DNA of 64,000 bases from Leptodontidium sp. MPI-SDFR-AT-0119 (lineage: Eukaryota > Ascomycota > Leotiomycetes > Helotiales > Leptodontidiaceae), in NCBI GenBank assembly GCA_020726505.1, contig JAHLEZ010000001.1, forward strand, positions 6,138,001 through 6,202,000, read 5' to 3'. The notes below the pieces were generated by a model that was not told the DNA's origin, did not search any database, and saw nothing but the letters and a program-made list of their open reading frames with translations. Shown here piece after piece: positions 1 to 10,582 of the stretch (its first letter is position 1; each line of letters opens with the position of its first letter). Both the position numbers and the translations under genes were made by a program.

Positions 1-1565
1 TAAGTACAGTACATGCATGGAGACCTTATCCTATTTAACGAATTTGCTATCTGGACTAGGCGTTAGTCTTTGAAGGAACTGGTTCCCTGGCGCAAAATTT
101 GATCGATCGATTAGATCGCGCTCACGGTTGTTGCATTGTATATGGCGTTTGCAAATTCTAAGAATTATATTTAGTTATTAATCACTTTTAGTTTTCTAAT
201 TGTGATGTGTGATGTGTAATGTGAGATCTTGATATGTGATGTGCCCGGACAAATAGCGAGACCAGCAACTGGATACTTGTCTAAAGTAGGTACGTTGCAA
301 GTGAACGAATTCTCTCTGGCCATAGAAGCATCGCTGGTCAGCTTCTATACTCTGCGCAAAAGCGCCAATATCCATATACAATGGGTAGATAGCCTATGCC
401 AGCATCTGAAGTTCGATCATCAATCGAAATTCCTCAGTGTATTTCGCTATTTTTTGGTGAGGATTCCCATACAAATCGAGCGGGGACAACTCGCTTTCTC
501 CTACTTTCGGGTAGGGTCCTGAAAGTATGGTCGTCAAGACTTACTATTTATTATATTTGGGCGAGGACTTGCCGAGCGTGTGAAGGCCGGTGAGGTAGCG
601 ATTAAAATGGAAGATTGTGCTCTGGCTAGGAGTTTAGTCGCTACTCTGTACCTGGTTCGGATGTTGTAACTAGATCCGGGACTCTAGAAATCAAACTATG
701 GCAGGTAAATGTTAAAGGAAAAGATTCAAAATTACAAAAATTCAGAGAGTCTCGAGGCCGGGTATTGTTGACCCCCTTAAATATAACTATCGCTAACAAG
801 GCGAGATTCTGAACTTTCTAGGGCCCTCCGATTCAAGGTAAGACAGGTGATACGAATGTAATGTAGATAGATTGTTCGAACTCTCTTTTTGAACAATTTG
901 CTTTTTTGAATATTTTGAGTAAAGTATAATAGGAGAGTCAAATGTGCTGAATCTTGCCCACTTGGAAATCACCTTGAATCAAGTAAGGCAGACGTTGCTA
1001 AAATCAAGTCACGACGTCCGGTTGCTTCGTCTTAAGCCAGCCAATTCTCTTGGGGATTATTGGCCAGCTTCGTATAAAATGGGCTTTGCCAGTCAGGGGT
1101 TATTGGCTGTGAATTTGTGATCTAGGCTATTGTTAACAATGGTCTATATTAGAGTCTTGACTTACTCTGGAGTGTTTCGGGCAGCTCTTTCAACATTCTT
1201 ACAATGCCCATTAATAATTAACAATGACGATGCCGTTGTGCCTGGGTTCAAAGGGCAATGCGAAAGAAAGGGGCTAAACACGTGACTAATATTCCATCTG
1301 CTAGGTGTCCTAAGACTTCATCCAAGACACTGGGAGTGTCTGCGCTTCGCTCACCACTGTAACCGAGAGAAATCTCTACATAATTCTAGTTCTAATGCTT
1401 ATACTTGTGCTCCCAAAAAATATTTCATACCATGCCCAGTTTTCCATTACCAACTCCCCCGAATCCCTACCTAGAGTACACCGGTCGATTATCCTGTCCT
1501 GTATACTATGCGCAAGGAAATATGTCCATAACCCTATACCTTTTTATCCTATCCCAGGAGCGCTC
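1..1565. other. Intergenic, no gene supported
   Basis: Left edge of the window. The only open frames are short, overlap on both strands and have no recognisable motif. It holds one short interspersed repeat near its right end and otherwise nothing I can identify. Confidence 0.6.
1332..1412. repeat. Short terminal-inverted repeat element, copy 1
   Basis: An 81-bp stretch starting GGGAGTGT and ending GTGCTCCC, so its ends form an imperfect inverted repeat. It shares the internal block GCGCTTCGCTC and the flanking CCGAGAGA with a second copy at 3741-3812, on the other side of the kinase gene. It resembles a very short MITE. Not tRNA: no clover-leaf can be drawn. Confidence 0.5.
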
Positions 1566-3080
1566 TTAAGCCATGACGCCAGCATTCATCTCCATAAACC
1601 CATTCCCATCCAACAGACTCTGACTAGCGACATAGCTAAACCCACCAAACGGATTCTCATTCGCACCAGCGGAGTTCCACGGGGCTTTGGTGCTAGTCAA
1701 GACAGGACTGAGAGCCAGATCGGTGAAATCAGTCGAGAAGTTCTCGGCCAGTTCCGGATCCGTGATCAGTGGTTGGATAGGTGCTTCAATCTCTCGCCTG
1801 GCAAGCTTCTTCCAGTCAATCTTGCGGAAGAAACGATGTTTCTTGATGATCTGCATATCCTTCGGCATGTTGGATCCAAGACGCTTGACAGGCTCCTTGC
1901 GCAGAAGGCGCGTCAGGAGATCTTTCGCGTCTGGACCGAGGAAATATGGCATGACGAGCTTCTGCTTCACAATTCTCTCTTGGATCTTTGCGTGGTTCTG
2001 TCCCTGGAATGGCGGGGCTCCTGTGAGCAAGTCGAAGCCCAATGCGCCGAAAGACCACCAATCTACTGCCATACCGTATTTCTGTCCGAGGATCACCTCT
2101 GGTGCCATGTATTCGACTGTTCCGAGCATGCTATTACATTTGTCGTTTTCGTCCACTGCGACCTTCGAGAGACCGAAGTCGGTCAGAAGTAGATGTCCGT
2201 CAGTGTCCAAGAGGCAGTTCTCGGGCTTCAAATCGCGATAGATAACTCCCAAGTTGCGGTGGAGATGCTCGAGAGCCAAAACCATCTCTGCCATGTAAAA
2301 CGACGCAACTGGTTCTGTGAACATCCTCTCCTGTGCCAGATGTGTGAACAGCTCTCCCCCTTGCGCGTATTCGAGGATCAGGTATAGCTTCTCGTGGTCC
2401 TGGAACGCGTAGAATAGCTTCACGACGAACGGGTGACGATTGACGCTTTCGAGGATGGATCGCTCCGTCTTGGTCTGTTCGATGAGGCGTTTGTGGACGG
2501 TCAAGGATGCCTTCTTGAACTGCTTCTGCGCGTATAGTCGTCCAGTGGTCTGCTGCTTGACGAGAAGCACGGTGCCAAATGTTCCCTTCCCAAGACAGCG
2601 CAACGGATCAAAATCCTCTGCAGTCATCTTCCTCGCGATGGTATCCTGAACAAGCCCTCCTTCAATCGCACCGTATAGAGGTTTCTCAGCCACGCTCTCA
2701 CTGATGAATTCGCTCTCGAGGGGAACTTCGTAACTGGTAATATCGGACGTGTCATCATCGCTGTAGCCGTCCGAAGTGTTGGTGCCTGTGCTGCTCTGTG
2801 GCTGGCTTCGGAGTTGACTCTTGCTGCGCACAAATGAACTGTTGCGCGAATCATTATCCAAGTTCAGGGTTTCGAGCTGTAGCTTCATCTTGCTTATTCC
2901 TCCCATGCCCGGCGACGAGGTTGATCGCAGCATCGGGCTGCTATTTGCGCTGACGATATCATGAATCTGGTGCCTGCGAGAAGGTGTTCTTGGGCCATAG
3001 TCCGAATCTTCGTCTCCTGAACCCAGTGTAGGTGTATTAAATCCGCGGACGGTCATCAAGGCGGGGGTTGGCGACTTCAT
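1566..3080 (-). CDS. psk1: AGC-family serine/threonine kinase, Psk1/S6K type
   Basis: Single-exon protein of 504 residues. The N-terminal 150 residues are Ser/Thr-rich and low complexity. The kinase domain follows with the glycine loop GKGTFGTV (164-171), catalytic Lys in YAQK (186), YRDLKPEN (281-288), DFG (301-303), the activation segment and APE (326-328). The C-terminal AGC extension ends in the hydrophobic motif FGGFSYV (478-484), whose Ser482 is the expected TORC2/PDK1-pathway type phosphosite, and a Ser-Pro turn motif lies near 458. This tail and the YRD variant fit the fungal Psk1/S6-kinase branch, which acts downstream of TOR in nutrient signalling. Sch9 and Ypk are close relatives but usually carry extra N-terminal domains (C2 in Sch9) that I do not see. 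Upstream DNA holds paired CACGTG boxes. Family call firm; exact orthology inferred. Confidence 0.9.
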   Translation of the reverse strand: MKSPTPALMTVRGFNTPTLGSGDEDSDYGPRTPSRRHQIHDIVSANSSPMLRSTSSPGMGGISKMKLQLETLNLDNDSRNSSFVRSKSQLRSQPQSSTGTNTSDGYSDDDTSDITSYEVPLESEFISESVAEKPLYGAIEGGLVQDTIARKMTAEDFDPLRCLGKGTFGTVLLVKQQTTGRLYAQKQFKKASLTVHKRLIEQTKTERSILESVNRHPFVVKLFYAFQDHEKLYLILEYAQGGELFTHLAQERMFTEPVASFYMAEMVLALEHLHRNLGVIYRDLKPENCLLDTDGHLLLTDFGLSKVAVDENDKCNSMLGTVEYMAPEVILGQKYGMAVDWWSFGALGFDLLTGAPPFQGQNHAKIQERIVKQKLVMPYFLGPDAKDLLTRLLRKEPVKRLGSNMPKDMQIIKKHRFFRKIDWKKLARREIEAPIQPLITDPELAENFSTDFTDLALSPVLTSTKAPWNSAGANENPFGGFSYVASQSLLDGNGFMEMNAGVMA

Positions 3081-3687
3081 GGTGCTCCACGGCGCCTCTC
3101 AGCATCTGCCCTGATCTGGGAACGATAGTTTCGGTGCAGCTTCTGGTGGTTCTTCGCGGTTCGCATCTGGGTCTGGCCGGGGAAAGAAAGGATGTTCGTA
3201 TTGTTTATTTCGATATGCATTTGTTGGGCTGGGTTTATGTGGGAGAGGAGGGTCGTGGGTGTTCTGTCACCGGTGGTGTGAGGAAGAAAGAAGGAGAGAA
3301 AGGAGAAAACGAAGGGATTCAGAACCTGGCTCTGGCTTTGGCTTTTGCCTTGGAGACTCGAATTTCTATTGGCGGGCATGTTGCTGCTGCTGGGCTGCTT
3401 CGGCTGGCTGACTGGACTGGCTCGAGCCTGAGGCTGAAGGCTGACTGATATCCGCAGCTAGGCTGAAAGCGGCTTGGGCTTAGAATGGAGACGACTTCGT
3501 ACTTCTGGGGTTGAGAAGATCCTCCACATGAAAACCCCCGATTGATCAATTGTCTGATATGATTCATATTCCGGGAGAAAGAAGATTACTAAATGCTTCC
3601 TTTACTCTAATGTTATCCCTTCCTCACTTTCATTATGAGTCAAGCCTGCGCTCGATGTTTGCAGTGATGGTCTTTTGTACCCGGATT

Positions 3688-3710
3688 TCTCACGTGGTTA
3701 ACACGTGAGA
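3688..3710. promoter_or_regulatory. Paired CACGTG boxes
   Basis: Two CACGTG hexamers (3691-3696 and 3702-3707) sit five bases apart inside a near-perfect palindrome, about 610 bp upstream of the kinase start and 870 bp upstream of the GH76 gene. CACGTG is the core site for basic helix-loop-helix regulators. Function is inference. Confidence 0.35.
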
Positions 3711-3740
3711 CAGTCTCACAAGTTGCAGCCGAATGGAACT

Positions 3741-3812
3741 GGGAGTGTTCGCGCTTCGCTCGCCACTGTAGCCGAGAGATGTTTCTTCCTATAATACTTA
3801 CACTTGTACTCC
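3741..3812. repeat. Short terminal-inverted repeat element, copy 2
   Basis: A 72-bp stretch beginning GGGAGTGT and ending GTACTCCC, with the same GCGCTTCGCTC core as the copy at 1332-1412. The two copies flank the kinase gene in the same orientation. Confidence 0.5.
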
Positions 3813-4575
3813 CTATTTATTTCCCTTACCTCGCTCTCGACTAGTCCCAGCCCTGCAGGGAGTTAGACCTCGTTCAGTCGTACCTCCTTTCTCTCAGCAT
3901 AAGGTTTTACCCCTCACATCAACAGCACATCCCGGATCAACCGGTTCACCCATTGACAACATCACTTGTCGCCAAGAAGGACCAGAAGCGGTATAAAAGA
4001 GCTGAGTACGAAAGTACGAACCCCTCTCTCTGCCCCTTTGGCGAAGAGTGCCGCTGTCACCACCTAGTTGCTGTGGAATTACACGCTGTGGTAGATAATG
4101 CCAATGTTGTCCGAGACATCAAACGGTGTCTCGAGAGCGAATTTCCGCTCACTTGGCGGCCCACAACAAACGCTTGCTTGCCTATGAATACGGCGTCCAA
4201 GACTCTGGGCATCATCACCATGCCCCCTGAAGAGATTGGCAGACGCGCAATTGTGCCAGTACATAAATGGTTCCGCTGGCCTGGGCAGAACACCGAAGAC
4301 ACTTGATCAGGGCTGTGCTGGAACGTCCCTTGGCGGCTCCCCAGATGTTGTCCCCGGCTGTCCCATGTTTTTTTGGCTTCCTCTGAACTTCGTAGGTTTG
4401 TCTCATCTTTCTCTGTCAGTCGTTCTCCTAAAACACAGAGATTTCCATCCATTCTGCAGGCTCTGTGTGGTTTGTTACTTGGTCAGCTAGTCAATCTTTC
4501 AGCGGTCTCCGAAGCCTCCCTTTTTCTTTATTGTACGTCGTCTACTATCGTTAAGCATCCGGCATCTTCGACATC

Positions 4576-6037
4576 ATGAGGTGGAGTACGTTTGTATATA
4601 CGGGGTTACTATGTGTGGTGGGAGTTGATGCGGCAATCACACTGGACCTTAAGTCGAGACAATCGATTATCGACGCTGCCGGCACCGTTGCATACGATTT
4701 GATGACCTACTACACGGGGAACAGAACTGGAGACACTCCTGGGAACTTGCCAGATCCATACTACTGGTGGGAGGCTGGTGCTATGTGAGTTGCCTCCAAA
4801 ATCAAAGGGACATCGAGTCAATGGACTGATGGGTATTTTGCAGGTTCGGAACGATGATCAACTACTGGTACTACACGGGGGACACAACATACAATGCGGT
4901 TACGAAGCAAGCGCTACTACATCAGGCGGGAGACGACGGAGATTTCATGCCGTTGAATCAGACAAAGACATTGGGAAATGATGATCAGGGTTTCTGGGGC
5001 ATGGCTGCAATGACCGCTGCAGAGACGGGATTCGAAGACCCTCCAGAGGGATCACCGGGATGGCTCGCTCTCGCCCAAGGAGTTTTCAACACACAAGTAC
5101 CTCGATGGGACACATCGACTTGCGGAGGAGGTCTCAGATGGCAGATTTTTACCTTCAACAGCGGATACACATACAAGAACAGCATCTCGAATGGTTGCTT
5201 CTTCAATATTGCCGCAAGGCTGGCTTTGTATACGGGAAATGCAACGTATGCAGAATGGGCAGAGAAGACTTGGACCTGGATGACTGACATTGGTCTCATC
5301 AATGAGAAATTCGAAGTTTTCGATGGAACACAGAATACTGATAATTGTACCTCAAAAGATCACAACAAGTGGACCTATAATACCGGAATTTACCTTATGG
5401 GTGCTGCCACTATGTATAACTACGTATGTTCTCCCCTTCAACTATATGACCCTAGCTAATGACGCATTAGACAAATGGCTCTGATATCTGGAAAGGACGA
5501 ACCGAGTCCCTTATCACTGCTTCGAAAGCTTTTTTCCTCGACGGCATTTTGTACGAGCCTTGCGAACCAACAGGCAAGTGTAACGTCGACCAACGTTCCT
5601 TCAAAACGTACTTCACTCGTCAGCTAGCAGCAACAGCTGAACTTGCTCCCTGGACCCATGACAACATCATCGCCGAAATCGAGACATCTGCAATGGCTGC
5701 TGTAAAGACTTGCACAGCAGGAAATACCGGAACGCAGTGCGGATTGAAATGGACAACGGGGACGAACGATGGCAGTCTAGGTGTAGGAGAGCAGATGGCT
5801 GTGCTCGAAATTATACAAAGTAACCTGGTAGACCAGGCGCCTGGGTGGAAGAGTGATGTGAAGGGTACTGGAACTAGTTCTGGAGACGCCAATGCAGGAA
5901 AAGGAAGTAAGACCGATTCATCACAGCTGGCGCAGATCAAGATTACGGCTGGTGACAGGGTCGGCGCGGGGATCTTGACAGCTCTTGTAATTTGTGGCGT
6001 ACTAGGAGGGAGCGCAACTATGATTTTGGGTGTTTAG
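4576..6037 (+). CDS. GH76 endo-alpha-1,6-mannanase, DCW1/DFG5-type cell-wall enzyme
   Basis: Three exons (4576-4784, 4844-5423, 5471-6037) give 451 residues, the usual length for the family. A signal peptide covers about residues 1-19. The catalytic Asp pair is in NDDQGFWG (Asp116-Asp117). The middle carries the aromatic-rich GH76 signatures ([31 protein letters not shown]). The Ser/Gly-rich C-terminus ends in a hydrophobic tail typical of a GPI-anchor signal. Family members act at the plasma membrane and wall, where they are thought to cleave alpha-1,6-mannose in GPI glycans and transfer mannoproteins to wall glucan. Introns of 59 and 47 bp have GTGAGT and GTATGT donors. Neighbour downstream is another mannan-active enzyme. 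Family sure, exact role from homology. Confidence 0.93.
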
Positions 6038-6790
6038 GTTGGGGTGGTGGGGTTCTTTTTTTGAGGCGTATCGCATGTCAGCATTGTATTGTTTAGTCTG
6101 TACTAACTACTGCAAGGCAGTCGTATATTCCCCCTGTACTTGAACAACAAAAATAGAGAAATTTCTTGGAGTTTTCTTTTCTTTCTTGGATCTGGAAGCA
6201 TGTTTTCTTCTGCTGCATCAGTTCATCCCATCGTGCTACTACAAAACGTGGGATGGTGTTTCGTTGTGAGGGAGAAGATAGACCTGAAAGGTTGACTTTG
6301 TAGGACGGCAGAAATGTTGATGCGGTCCGACGAACCGCTACGTCCAGAATTTATTGGTGGAAGTTCGTCAATCACATCTGATTCTTAATTGCATCCCGAT
6401 CTCCCTATGTTTCTAATCCTATTATGGCTCTGCGGTATCATTCCCTCCGCATTCCAAGTGCACCACATCCCTGAGAAGTTTAATTTTGCAGTTCCTAGCC
6501 TCAAATACCCCGCAGCAGGAAAGTACCTGGTGCCTGGACATCTCCAGATTTTCTAGAATATTTGACATTCGTTCGAATCGTCAATTTAGATTGAACTACT
6601 TGACTAACTTTTGGGAATTTATGGGTCAATTCCCCTGCTCAGCCTGCGGAGGGTTAGATTCCGGGTAAACAGACGTCACGATTGAGTTGTCGAGATGTAT
6701 AAACCCAGGTCCAGCTTGCAGCTTCCCATGTTCTGTTCTTTTTCCTCTCGTCCACGCGGTTCAATTCCTTGACCAATTCATATAGCTACC
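6038..6790. promoter_or_regulatory. Intergenic and GH5 promoter
   Basis: 750 bp between two co-oriented secreted glycosidase genes. A TATAAA box lies at 6698-6703, about 90 bp before the GH5 start codon, and an ACGTCA (CRE-like) site lies at about 6673. No gene is seen. Confidence 0.45.
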
Positions 6791-8108
6791 ATGAAATTCT
6801 CAACAGGAGCTGCAGCTTTGGCTCTCCTAGCTACACAGGCAATTGCTTCCCCTACGAGTGGCAAGGGCCAGAGTAAACGCCCCAAAGGCTTCCCATACGC
6901 TGACGGGGAGCATTTCAAGCTTGATGGCCAGCCATTCCTCTTCACTGGAAGCAATGCTTACTGGCTCCCATTCATCAATGTGCGTATGAAGCTTCGTCTA
7001 GATTCGCAGTCACTGACGTATCTAACAGAGTCCCCCAGATGTCAAGATAGCTATGGAGACCGCCGTAAAGGCCGGGCAGAAAGTCATTCGCACATGGGCA
7101 TTCAACGACAAGAACACAACCTTTGTCCCAGGCGGCCTCCCGCAATACGGAGGTGAAGGTGCCGGAGCGTCACCAGTATATTTCCAATCATGGAAGGACG
7201 GCAAAGCTACAATCAACTACGGTGCGAATGGTCTGCAAGCTATGGACAAAGTGGTCAAACTTGCCGAGGAGACAGGCGTCAAGCTCATCATGGCCTTGAC
7301 GAACAATTGGGCCGACTACGGAGGCATGGATGTTTACACCGTTAATCTCGGCGGTAAATACCACGACGATTTCTACCACGTTCCCAAGATCGTCAACGCT
7401 TTCAAGAAATACGTCAAGGCTGTTGTATCTCGCTACAAGGACTCACCTGCAATATTCGCTTGGGAACTCGCTAACGAGCCACGCTGCAAGGCAGATGGTG
7501 TACGCAACCTCCCACGCTCAGCAGGAACGAACTGCTCATATGTAATGATGGATGCATGGATTGCCGAGATGGGAGCATACATCAAGGATATCGATGAGCA
7601 TCACATGGTGACATGGGGAGGCGAGGGCGAGTTCTTCTACGAAGGAGCAGAGGATTGGGCTTATGCTGGATCCGACGGAGGGAACTTCTACGCTGAACTC
7701 GCGCTCGACGAGATGGATTTCGGGACCTTCCATCTCTACCCCGACTGGTGGACGAAGACAATCGAGTGGTCTAACCAATGGATCATCGACCACGGCAAAG
7801 CGCAGAAGAAGCTCAAGAAACCAGTCCTCTTTGAAGAATACGGGTTCCTGAACCCCGCGGACCGTCTGGCATGGTTAAATCGTACGATGGCTGCCAATGA
7901 GACGAGAGTCGCTGTCATGAGCGAGTGGCAGCGATTGAGCCTCAAGTATGAGATGAGCGATATGTATTGGCAGTTTGGGCTGTGTGGGTTAAGCTTCGGA
8001 TGCAGTACGAATGATGGGTTTACGATTTATGTGAATAATACCGAGGAGAGCACGCCGTTGATTTATGAGCATGCTAAGAAGGTTAATGCCGCTAATCGCA
8101 AGTTGTAG
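6791..8108 (+). CDS. Secreted GH5 endo-beta-1,4-mannanase
   Basis: Two exons (6791-6979, 7029-8108) encode 422 residues; the 49-bp intron has donor GTGCGT. Residues 1-19 are a signal peptide. The GH5 (subfamily 7-like) fold is marked by GSNAYWLPF near 54, the acid/base motif ELANEP (Glu213), the aromatic FHLYPDWW segment, and the nucleophile motif LFEEYG (Glu333, counted by eye). The protein has only the catalytic domain, with no CBM1 or linker. It would cleave beta-1,4 bonds in plant mannan, glucomannan and galactomannan outside the cell. TATAAA lies 90 bp upstream. The splice choice restores the conserved spacing between the substrate-binding motif and the helix before VIRTWAFND. Confidence 0.94.
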
Positions 8109-10582
8109 GATTGAGCCTTTTTAAAAGACCCGGAATGGTTATGGGTTGCATGTTAGTTTTTGTCAGATATAAGCTACTATATATAATTTGCGTAGGGGTC
8201 GGACTAGAGCCTTGGGCAAGCAATATCAACTGGCTACGACGCAAACTCTCTAATCTGCTCAAACAAAAGTAAGAAATATCTAACAGGTTCTATGTAAACC
8301 GGGAAACACAGAGCAAAATTCCCATTTGAATGTCGAGAAGAAGTTCATCCTAGTCAGGAACTAGCCTCATCACTAATCTCATGAATACGTTAAGCCCTAC
8401 AACAATGAGGAGGATTATCCATGTCATGCTTTCCACGCAAAGTCGGTCTTCACTAGGGCCCGCAACTTGACAAAGCAAGTCTCCAACGAAAAGACACCTC
8501 GATGAGCCCCAAAGACGAACCTCACTGTTGCAATAATAATTAGGAAGGACAAGAGATTTTTTTTTCCAGAATTACCAAATGGCATTGTTTTCTAGGTCGT
8601 GTGATCTCGAGATATCGATGTATCGCAGCCAAAAGATTGCACGTCCGAACATCGACCTTGAGCGGTATGGTGGTAAACTCTGATGGAAGATAGGCAATTG
8701 CATTATCGTGCCTAGTGTTAGGACCCCTATGACGACGCTACTACAGGCTAGCTCGAAGATGCGTTGGTCTAAATGAGTTGCTGCATCGCGCTGCTAACGC
8801 CGATGGTAGAGAATGGTAGAGCTAATATACTAAGCTTCGAAGGCGGCGGCGACGAGAATTTTACCCGCTATCTTAATGACCCTTTCATAGCCATAAGACT
8901 TAACATTTAGGTTACGTTGATCTGAGGCAGGCAAAGCGGAATACATTGGGCCTTTGAGGATCATTTCTAAAGCATTTCCTTCCTAGCAACTACATATATG
9001 GTGAATCTATGTGTTGTATATTGAGATGAAGTTTTCCGATCTTTTTGGGCAGGACCAAACAGCCGTACGCAATAGCAATAACTACTAGCCCAGCCGCGTG
9101 CTGGACAATGATGTTGAATGGAGTGATGAAGAAGTTAATCGGCCTCCAACTGAGAATTCGCTCGCTTCGGATACTAAGGAGGTGACAGTACGCTGTAATA
9201 ACTATGAAATGAACAACGAAAAGTTTGATACAGAGCTCTTTTGAAGTTCGGCGACCTTCGATGGCGCAGAAATCTAAGGCTGGGATAGAAGCGTTCATCT
9301 TAAGTGACCGTGATGCTCAGACTGAAGCAACGGGCATGCGAGGAAATATGCGAATCTTATAATATCCTGGGAAGGCAGAGACAATCAGAAAATAAGAAAA
9401 TAAGAAGTCAAAACACAAAGAACTTGTCTGGTCTGTACACAGCACATTCATGATGAGGCTGAAGAGACTCCTAGCATGCCACAGCGGCAACTCGAAACCA
9501 CAGGCTTAACCCAATTAAAGCACTCAAACACCACAACTCTGTGGTAGAAGTGAAAAAAACAAATAAAGAAAGTCATCAAAGACTCTCCTGACTTAGGACG
9601 TCCAAGGACATCAGGCTTTCGTCCAAAACTCGGCCGAAATCCAAACCCGAGTTGACCAAAACGGGGTAAGCACAACAATCCGAGATGGGGCATGGAATCG
9701 ATGAAAAGGGCAGGTAGGTCCATGAAATCTGGCCATATCTCGACAGATTCTTCGTCCAATTCGTATCGTATGAGGTTGCCAAGTATACAGCTTCCCTGAA
9801 GAGGCAGGTAGGTAAGAAGAAATGGCGAAAAGAGGTGTCATGAAAAGGTCGAAGCGAGATTACTAGTGCTCAGAATTACTGGCTCTAACCCTAAAGCCCA
9901 TGCCAGCAGGCTACCGAGCCTTAATCCATCGCTAGGACAGCAATCCCTACAAACGTAGGGTCTACATGTGTCTCAAGATTATTAGAACACGGAATATAGG
10001 GAAGTTTAGTGGATTTCTGCCGTGCTCTCATTCATCACTATCTCGAAAGATGGGAGGGTATCGAACTTGGGATCATGCCTACTCCACATGGCGAAGCATG
10101 GGGGAATGTCGAGTTTGGGGGTATGCCTTCTAGAACTGGAGCTGGTGGGGGTGTGGACCGCCAGGTAGAAGGAGAAGGAGCTGGAAATGGACGAAGGCCG
10201 CCGGGGTATTTCACAGCGGCGGATTTGAATGTTAATGTGGATGTTAATCTGAGTGTGAGGATTGAGATTCCTGCTGCTGAGAGGTCGCAACCGCCACCGG
10301 CGTATGATTCTCCTCCCCCTCCTCGGACCTAGCGGTGTTTCCAACAGGAGAAAGAGATAGAAGATGAAGAAGAGCAAGGAGAGTTTTATTTGTATAATAC
10401 CTAGAGTGCCTTGAAAAACAAGGATCAAAATCTTGATTGATATTCTCCTCACTTGCGTATCATAAGTCCGTCGCGAGTCTTGCGTTCATTAATTCGTTCA
10501 TTGATATCCCATACCTCGCTATGCATGCATTTCACCAAGCCCAAAAATTACACATCACCCGATTTACCTCCTTACGTACTTT
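8109..10582. other. Long intergenic region, no confident gene
   Basis: About 2.5 kb between the GH5 gene and the 3' end of palA. It is moderately AT-rich with short open frames. One minus-strand frame (8990-9298) is listed separately as a weak candidate. A plus-strand frame at 10009-10332 has no ATG and is treated as rejected. Confidence 0.5.
8990..9298 (-). CDS. Possible small membrane protein or orphan exon
   Basis: An ATG-initiated frame of 102 residues with two hydrophobic stretches (about 27-43 and 60-83) separated by a charged Arg-rich loop. The hydrophobic pattern looks protein-like, but I recognise no family, there is no clear splice partner on either side, and base composition does not differ from the surrounding non-coding DNA. 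It may be noise. Confidence 0.22.
   Translation of the reverse strand: MNASIPALDFCAIEGRRTSKELCIKLFVVHFIVITAYCHLLSIRSERILSWRPINFFITPFNIIVQHAAGLVVIAIAYGCLVLPKKIGKLHLNIQHIDSPYM

Larger units (their letters stand above)
3081..4575. other. Divergent intergenic region between kinase and GH76 genes
   Basis: About 1.5 kb serving as the promoter side of both neighbours, which are divergently transcribed. It contains the paired CACGTG boxes and repeat copy 2. Open frames around 3953-4452 on both strands lack an ATG start or overlap each other and match nothing I recognise. Confidence 0.65.

Noticed and set aside
1395..2241. Long plus-strand open frames of 265 and 184 codons
   Set aside because: They are antisense to the kinase domain, whose motifs are all on the minus strand.
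3953..4452. Frames of 117 codons (plus) and 131 codons (minus) before the GH76 gene
   Set aside because: The plus frame starts with TTG, both overlap, and no motif or splice support is seen.
9448..9841. Minus-strand frames near 9.5 kb
   Set aside because: Start codons are not ATG and the three overlapping frames have no family features.
10009..10332. Plus-strand frame with a Pro-rich end (QPPPAYDSPPPP)
   Set aside because: It begins with GTG, has no upstream exon I can join, and could be a chance frame; a remnant last exon after the acceptor TTTAG cannot be excluded.
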